Positions 57,508 to 64,000 of a stretch of 64,000 bases of DNA are shown piece by piece. Below the pieces are notes generated by a model. That model saw only the letters and a program-made list of their open reading frames with translations, had not been told where the DNA came from and did no database searches. The stretch spans positions 3,658,001-3,722,000 of the forward strand of contig JAPYXD010000715.1 in the NCBI GenBank assembly GCA_030998225.1. Direction: 5' to 3'. The position numbers and the translations under genes are program-made. The DNA comes from Diplolepis rosae. Its lineage: Eukaryota; Arthropoda; Insecta; Hymenoptera; Diplolepididae. Position 1 is the stretch's first letter; each line of letters begins with the position of its first letter.

Positions 57508-57908
57508 AAGTACCCAACTAGTCAAAATTTTTGCCGAAAATAACAATAAATTACTATACATTATTATGGATACCACAATAAATATATAATAATTAAGCAC
57601 AATACCTAATGACAGCTGTGATAAATTAATAATTGAAGCAACAGAGGAAAAAAAATAAGGATCATAGAAAGTACGAGGAGTTTAGCCGTAGCGAGCTAAC
57701 AAACCACTCCCACTTGAGAAAGAAATTAATCACACCCACCGAGAGCAACCATAATGAATTATAATCCAATCATATAAAGAAATGCAATGTGACACCTTGC
57801 AAAACGCAATGCATCACCAGCAGTCGAGACTCCCGACAACATGGCCAGAGCGTAACTCGAACGGCCCAGCGATAAGAAGACTCGCGACTGCCTGAAATGA
57901 ATCATATA
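57508..57908 (+). repeat. Possible 3' LTR of the inner errantivirus, interrupted by mariner copy B
   Basis: The sequence after the purine tract starts aagtacccaact; errantivirus LTRs often begin AGT. It contains atataaag-like promoter words and continues past the mariner at 59,130. There is no second copy in the window, so the call rests on position. Confidence 0.4.
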
Positions 57909-59129
57909 CCAGAGGTGTTAGTTGAAGTTTGCCGGGTTTTTCAATAAAGAAAACACTTAATTCTCAAGGGAATCTCAAAAAAATTTTATTCAAAGTATTG
58001 ACCATTGGATTCTACACATTTTGCCTATCATTCAGGCAAATCATGGATACCATTCCAAAAAAACTTTTTCTCTTTCAAGGCAAACCATTCGACGAGCCAT
58101 TTTTCGACTTCTTCAAAATTGTCGAAGCGCTGCTCTGCGAGTGAGTGTCCCATCGATGCGAAAAGGTGATAGTCGGACGGGGCGAGGTCTGGAGAGTACG
58201 GCGGGTGCGATAATATTTACCAATTCAATGCTTTTAATGTGTTCTTCACCATTCCAGCCGTTTTTTGAGCAACGCATGATTCAAATTGATAATTTGCTGT
58301 CGGTAGCGATCCGTATTCACCGTCTCGCCAGGTTTTAATAACTCGAAGTACACCACACCACAGTGGTCCCACCAAACACAGAGCATTGTCTTACGGCCAA
58401 AGCGATTTGGCCTTGGAGTCGATGGGCCGACCTCACCAGGTGAAAGCCATGATTTTTTCCGCTTCGGGTTCTTGAAATAAATCCATTTTTCGTCCCCGTG
58501 ACAATTCGATGCAGAAAAGATTTCCTTTTGAACCGTTGAAGTAGCATTTCACAAATGGTTTTTCAATTTTCCATTTGTCTATCGTTCAGTTGGTGTGGTA
58601 CCCATTTTTCATACTTTTGGATTTTCCCATGGCTTTTAAACGTTGGCGAATTGCTCCTCGGGTCACACTTAGTATTTGTGCCAATTGTTGTTGCGATTGG
58701 GTTGGGTCTTCATCCGATAAGGCCTGCAATTCCTCGTCTTCGAACTTTTTCACTGCACCAGGATGTTTATTGTCTGTTAAATCGAAATCTCCACTTTTAA
58801 ATTGACGAAACCATGTCTCACATGTTCTAATCACTGGAGCATGTTCACCATAAATTTCTTCCAGCAATCGATGAGCTTCAACTGCCTTTTTCATTTGATG
58901 AAATAAGAAAAGTAACGAATGCCGCAAATGCGATTTACTTGGAACGAAACTCGACATATTCACTGAGGTAAACAACTATGATGCTATTATTTTAGCAGAA
59001 TGTAATTGTGTTTTTTTGAAGGTTATTGCCCATAGAAAAATATGACATAGATGCCAAATCATAGAAATGTATACATATCTCTAGCCACATCTATGAGTAA
59101 AACCGGCATATTTCAACTAACACCCCTGG
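57909..59129 (-). mobile_element. Mariner element, Mos1-like group, copy B
   Basis: Same TIRs as copy A (ccagaggtgttagttgaagt at the left), flanked by TA (57,907-57,908 and 59,130-59,131); 1,221 bp. It is about 70 bp shorter than copy A, mainly by one deletion near 58,250, and is otherwise nearly identical. Confidence 0.93.
57929..58975 (-). pseudogene. Mariner transposase copy B, catalytic region deleted
   Basis: 58,586-58,975 is open for 129 codons with the same N-terminal domains as copy A (CETWFRQFKSGDFDLTDNKH). The middle (58,335-58,547) shows FLHRIVTGTKNGFI and then RSGKNHGFHLVRS. At about 58,240-58,262 roughly 66 bp is missing compared with copy A, which removes HDNAPSHTAK with the second catalytic aspartate. 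The PYSPDLAPSDYHLF box remains downstream. It cannot have catalysed its own movement. Confidence 0.88.
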
Positions 59130-61263
59130 TACACTAAGCAGTTCTCCTGTATGTATATGAATGCCTATTACAAGTTCATTATTAGACTTGCTGGAAATTC
59201 ATATTGCAGAGGGCCTTACACCAATATATGCACCGACAAGATGGCTGTCATCGTAAAAACCCCATGGCGGCCCCGTAACAATGGCCACCTAACATAATAG
59301 CATTGTGGGACAAATAACTACCGTGGAGGCACGAAAGAAACACATAGGTATGCAGAACAGCGAACTCCACATACGTTATGTTATCCGGTCAGAAATCTTT
59401 TAAACGAACAATCAAATTCGGGAGGTTCCATTAGCAATAATTGAATTATAATCACGAAGAATAAAAATGTGCATTGCTACATATCCATAAACGTTTAATT
59501 ATGTAAATCAATCAGAATTGAGCAACATAACTAAGGGTTTTTCCGAAATATAAGGGCACATATCTCCATTCATAACACAGTACTGGAATTAGCTGCAAGG
59601 AGTTGCGATTAATTAATTAACTAATTAATGTGATAAGGCCAAATTTTGTTTAAGAAAAATATTTACGAGCATGGCGATTAATAAAGCCGTTATTGGTAAA
59701 ATTGGGTAACGCGAAACTCAACCACGAATTCTCAATTATAAAATTACCCGATTTGGCCAGTAAATGAGCTCGTGCCAGCCGACTTACCCTAGAAATAAGC
59801 AATAAATGGAATCAATAAAATAACTATAATATGGATTCCCAGAATTTGGATTACAATCAGACTCTAAATTAAAAATTAGGGTATAACTGTGTAAAATATC
59901 GATACTTTTAACACATAGAAGAAAGTGCTTTAATTTTCAATCACATAGAACCAAGTTAACGTTTTGGGCAACTGGAAGTTTTATGCAATGACATGAAAAA
60001 GGAAATTTCTTTGCAGAATTATAATTTCATGATAAATTTTATAAAAACTGAGTTACAGTTTCATAAGATTAAGAAATTTCCAGAAGATGCAGGGCATTTT
60101 CCAATTTTAAAATACCTATAATCAAAAACATCATAAATAGCATGAAGTTTGTGTTAGTTTTGTAACATGGAAATTTAGGAAGTTTCCAAGAGTTTCCATC
60201 AATGTTCAATTATATTAAATAATAAGAACCAAACTCCGTTGTGTCATTATCTCAATCAAGAAGCAATGTCGAGGTTGCATACGTATATTATATGAATTGT
60301 ATGTATTATACAAATAATTTTATGAATGCATATGCAATTTCGACATAATAAGAAAGAGAAGCTCTCATGTCTGCCCCGTAATAAATCCCGGTGGTCCTGT
60401 GGCAAAATTGACACAATTTACCTGGTGACCTGAAAATATTTACTAATCAAAAGCCCACAAACCCTGAATTGTGTAAATCAATCAAAACTGAGTTACATAA
60501 TTTAAGGTTCCCCGGAATAGTAGTCAATCTTAAATTCCATCATGACAGCTCAAGTACCTTTACGGGAGGTTAATTACTCACCAGGTGTAACAGGCTTGCG
60601 AAGGCCGAAAAATACAAAGATGGGAACACGCAATGGCGGAATCTGACCCCCCTCCCCACTATATCAAAATAGGGAACAATAATAATACAACTAATGACTA
60701 TGAAATACCTTTACCTCAGAAATATTCGGTTTCCCCGGGACAAAGGCTCAGATTTAGCTGGCGAGCGAACCTCAGGTGGATTGATTGATATAACCAATCA
60801 ATCCACGACTATAGTTAGGTATGGGGACATCGGATATTGATCGATGAACCCATACACGGAACTAATAAGTGGGCCTAGCCATCTGTGAGCGCTTTAACTA
60901 ATATCCTAACCTCAAATAAAATCATAGTGGAGAATGTAGAGGCCATTATCGATTAGCCGGTCAAAAAAAATTCCATAACAGATAAGGAGAAAGGAAACAA
61001 AAAAAATACGCAAAATAAAATAAACCGGCAAGCGGGATCCACAAACAGTAAGAATGTGTAAAAGGAATAGGGATAAGCCCGCCTGCCGATCTCTCAATCA
61101 CAACATAACATAACACTGTTTATTTTACCTACTTAACTCTATTACATAGGATAGTCTTAACATAACTATAGATACATACACAAAAAAAGAGGCATAGATA
61201 TATCTTATACAATTGTACTAATAATAACTAAAATAAGGCTACAAATAGACTACACGTGTAAAA
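59130..61263. other. Internal stretch of the LTR element, no supported gene
   Basis: An imperfect direct repeat (gtaaatcaatca.aa.tgag) occurs at 59,500 and 60,470. A perfect 12 bp hairpin (gtggattgattg / caatcaatccac, loop of 7) lies at 60,776-60,806. No protein frame could be supported. Confidence 0.4.
60776..60806. repeat. Perfect 12 bp hairpin
   Basis: gtggattgattg and caatcaatccac flank a 7-base loop. It could form in DNA or RNA; no function is implied. Confidence 0.8.
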
Positions 61264-63001
61264 CTAAAACTGCTGCGGATCACCCAGTGGACCACCCAGG
61301 GAGACGCCCAGCGGATCTTCGGTAATCCACATGCATTCTGGAGACGAAACTGCAACAACAAAAATTCGTTAGTACCAGAACAATCATAGCAAAGCAATCA
61401 GATTTCTAAACATTTGATCACTCACTCTGGAGATCGGCAGCAACGGAATCGCCCCCACAATAAGACGCAGAAGCTAAGAAACGCCCACAAGGACAGAAGC
61501 TGCCCCCATTTCCAGGAGCCCTAAAACAAGAAATTAGGTATCAGCCCTAAAACAATAGTAAAGGGCATGGGATGGAAGAAAGTAAAAGTCAAAATAAAAC
61601 TACCCCAAACAAATTGAATGCTGTGACGAGAGATGGGAACAGGAACGACGTTGAGTCAGGTCACAATGCGCAGCCACCAACGCCTGGAGTTCCAGAGTGC
61701 GCAGGTAAACCAACTCCAGCGCCTGTCTGGACTCCTGCTTCATCGCGACAACAGAGGGATCTTCAAATTGTTGGCGTGGCCTCCCACGACCTCTTTTGGG
61801 AGTCAGGACACCTCGCCGGGCGGGTGGGCCTCCAAACTCCTAAAATAACCAATGCCCGAAAAATGGTCTGCTCCTGTCGCCAAGTCCAAAACTTGCCGCA
61901 TTAATTGTGGCGGGGAGCATCTTTTAAGCAACTTAGGCCGTCCGATGACACCTGCAACAAGAAAAAAAAAGAACATGAGAAATTAGTAAACAATTACTTC
62001 AACCCTAAGAAATTCTTGGCAGAGAAAGTCATCTCCCTCACGGCACGACGAGGTGACACTCTCCACAACGCCAAATAAAAAAGACCTGAATGGTCTTCGA
62101 TTTCGGACACCTGAAGCTTCAAGCTGTCACGCACACCCGCGGAAGCTGGAACACCCGAGTCCAACGCGTCACCTGAGGGGATCTCGGACACTTGGTTAAA
62201 AAGGGACAAGTCAAAGTCCCGCACGGCACTATCGTAACTATCCGCAACTATGGAATTACTCGACTCAACGGACCCTGCCGAAACATGGAGGGCCTCCTCC
62301 AATACAAGGTCGCACAACGATGGCTCCTCGACAGGACTGCACATTCCGGGAACTTTTGGCGACACCAAAAACACAAATGAATACTCACCAGTGCGTTCGG
62401 GTACCGCAGTAGCCCCCTTCTTCAAACAAAGAGGGATGTTGTTCATGTTGCAGAAGTCCCCATGCAACACGGTATCGGCACTGGAGTCTCTGCACTCTCC
62501 TTCCATGATTAAAGTACGACTAAAAGTTGCTACTGCAACTGCCCAGTGTTCACGAGATGACATCATGTCAAAATTCTGCAACCCCAACTCTATTCCCCAC
62601 TACTACGACAGACTTAAGGGACACGTGCAGTCGAGGGCCAAAACGCCAAGTCAACTTCTACGGAAAATTGACTCACGGCAGCCACAGCATGGCATCATTA
62701 TCCAGCGTGTCTGAAAAATGACATCATTCCACATCAGCTGAATCCTCGGGTAACACAATTCTCAGAATACACTAAGCCTGAGTGAAAAGAACAAAATACC
62801 ACAAACGCTGCGTCTAAGTAGGACGAAAATTATGTCATCCAATGAGACCACCCCTGGGCAGCTTCGGTATAACGTTACTGGAAGTAGAGGTGAAAAGTTA
62901 AAAATTAAAATAATACTTTTATGGCAGCAAGAGATGAGGAGAGCTGCTGCACTTACCTGGAATACCTGGAGCTTCCACGCATTACACGCACAACAAACCA
63001 T
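61264..63001 (-). CDS. Antisense, apparently spliced gene with an AT-hook (unrecognised)
   Basis: Five minus-strand exons join without a stop: 63,001-62,957 (ATG; donor GTAAGT), 62,575-62,042 (acceptor ggttgcag; donor GTGAGG), 61,839-61,604 (acceptor ttattttag; donor GTAGTT), 61,520-61,426 (acceptor cttgttttag; donor GTGAGT) and 61,349-61,264 (acceptor ttgttgcag; TAG). The phases fit at every junction and the total is 996 bp, 331 codons. Exon 3 encodes TPKRGRGRPRQQ, a classic AT-hook, which binds the minor groove of AT-rich DNA; nothing else is recognised. Exon 2 is acidic and serine-rich, and the C-terminus is Gly/Pro/Ser-rich. It starts 100 bp inside the 3' LTR and runs against the element. 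It may be a captured host gene or an element-specific antisense gene; the splice model is my inference. Confidence 0.4.
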
Positions 63002-63086
63002 CGAGACAAGACATAATCACTAATCGAACACGGAGTTCAATTAACCCGAAAACCTCTATAATTTTCATCGAGGACAATGATTGTTC

Positions 63087-63100
63087 TAAGGAGGGAGGAC
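63087..63100 (+). promoter_or_regulatory. Polypurine tract before the 3' LTR
   Basis: ctaaggagggagga lies directly before tgttacatccc, where plus-strand synthesis would start. Confidence 0.75.
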
Positions 63101-63618
63101 TGTTACATCCCGGTAACATTAAATTTTTTAATTTTCATTATTGCCCCTGTATATGAGCAATACTTTATACATGGAAGTGAATAATTAGTTTATACTCACA
63201 TCGATAGATCGGTTCAACGCTTGGTAACAAGTGATAAAGAAGAGTATCGCTCGGTCTATATGGTAATTATCCAGGCGGTAATGAGTCAGTGAGTCACACC
63301 GCGCGTTGATAATATAGCAATGCGGCGCTAGTAACCTAGTGAGACGGAAACATGTAACTGGCATGGCACTATTAACATTGATTCATTATTGCCTTAATTA
63401 ATAAGTACTATACCATCCTTGCTAGTTACTAAGCATAAAATTATTATTGATATTGATGACAAATTTAGTGTTTAAGCTTAAGATAAGTAAATACAGCTGT
63501 ACTTAACCACACTGGTATTTATTCGTCACCTAGATATAAGCACAGGTAAAAGAAGGAGAAGAAGGGATGCAAAGCAAAGATAAAATCACCCTTGATTGAG
63601 ACCGTAAGGCGGAAATTA
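63101..63618 (+). repeat. 3' LTR, incomplete
   Basis: It matches the LTR at 47,743 from tgttacatcccgg to ggcggaaattagag, with about 90 bp missing near 63,198. After 63,617 the two copies differ completely; the 27 bp repeats and the gggacgtaaca end of the first LTR are not present. Confidence 0.85.
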
Positions 63619-64000
63619 GAGTTCCGAACAGTTGTACGGTTATCAGGTTCGGACTGGTGATTCAACGCTGTGAGCAGACCCTTCGATAAATGTAAGTCTC
63701 AGTGGATTTCTATGAGCAATTCTACATTCGGTACTTGGTAAATAAAATCCTTGGTCCTTAAGTGGTGCAAGTCCGGAAACCATAGTGCTAATAGTTCCTT
63801 TGGAGTACGTGTATCGTTGTATTTAGTCGTGTCGGTTAATAGTGATTCATTTCTGAAATCGGGACGAACTAACCTATCTTGTTAACAAATCCATGTTTGA
63901 TTCATTTCTCGTGTACTTAGCAAAATATGTATGCGCATAATTGATCACATCAGTTACTGGTGGACTTACATCCCTTACACCATACCTCCTGCGAAATTTA
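63619..64000. other. Unrecognised sequence after the truncated LTR
   Basis: No match to the rest of the LTR, and no frame or repeat ends seen. It may be another insertion that cut the LTR, or the flank after a deletion. Confidence 0.4.

Noticed and set aside
62576..62956. Extra 34 bp exon at about 62,679-62,712 (ending in GTGAGT) in the antisense gene
   Set aside because: The splice sites look fair, but including it breaks the frame of the next exon in all three phases.
1..64000. CRISPR array, bacterial operons, tRNA or rRNA genes
   Set aside because: Introns and eukaryotic transposons rule out a bacterial source. Spaced repeats are tandem satellites or TIRs, and no cloverleaf or rRNA core was recognised by eye.

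Overview
The window is an AT-rich piece of an animal nuclear genome, almost certainly an insect and perhaps a hymenopteran. The evidence is GT-AG introns (some only 76-83 bp), several mariner lineages, an R1-clade non-LTR element, Ty3/gypsy elements, errantivirus-type elements with env, and many TIR/MITE repeats. The species cannot be named from the sequence. Most of the window is transposon on transposon; only a few exons look like host genes.

Layout. (1) 1-9,458: a short tandem repeat, a transposase-tail remnant, a decayed mariner (1,356-2,624), an exon of a DUF4806-like gene on the minus strand (2,676-2,790), unrecognised ORFs (one at 4,473-4,874), and a three-exon DUF4806-like gene end on the plus strand (5,875-8,337). 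The last intron of that gene holds a Tc1/mariner-type element (6,468-8,067), which is itself split by a TTAA-flanked element (6,577-7,468). (2) 9,459-12,181: a 5'-truncated R1-like retrotransposon lacking its reverse transcriptase core. (3) 13,404-33,601: two consecutive exons of ECH1 (dienoyl-CoA isomerase) separated by an intron of about 20 kb. The intron contains a MITE, copies 1 and 2 of a 0.5 kb repeat, a bounded gypsy element (15,532-21,069) with LTRs, PBS, PPT and TSD, a long-TIR DNA element with a decayed but unusual transposase-like gene (21,751-24,109), a tandem array, an errantivirus remnant, and a palindromic element carrying three further insertions (29,117-30,913).

(4) 33,602-47,742: a 4.06 kb TIR element (34,130-38,189), nested foldbacks (38,283-39,755), a mariner (39,756-41,031), an internally deleted Tc1/mariner-type element (43,903-44,508) and gypsy pol pieces interrupted by another mariner (46,144-47,434). 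(5) 47,743-63,618: an LTR pair about 15 kb apart enclosing repeat copy 3, a rearranged errantivirus (gag/RT, RNase H, acidic linker, integrase, env), a second copy of the same mariner (57,909-59,129), and an antisense, apparently spliced reading frame (61,264-63,001) whose five exons keep one frame for 331 codons and include an AT-hook. No further ECH1 exon was found, so its next intron either exceeds 30 kb or the gene is broken.

The points most worth following are the transposase family at 22,088-23,447, the antisense spliced frame next to the 3' LTR, the gag-to-RT deletion and long RNase H-integrase linker of the errantivirus, and the dated order of nested insertions.
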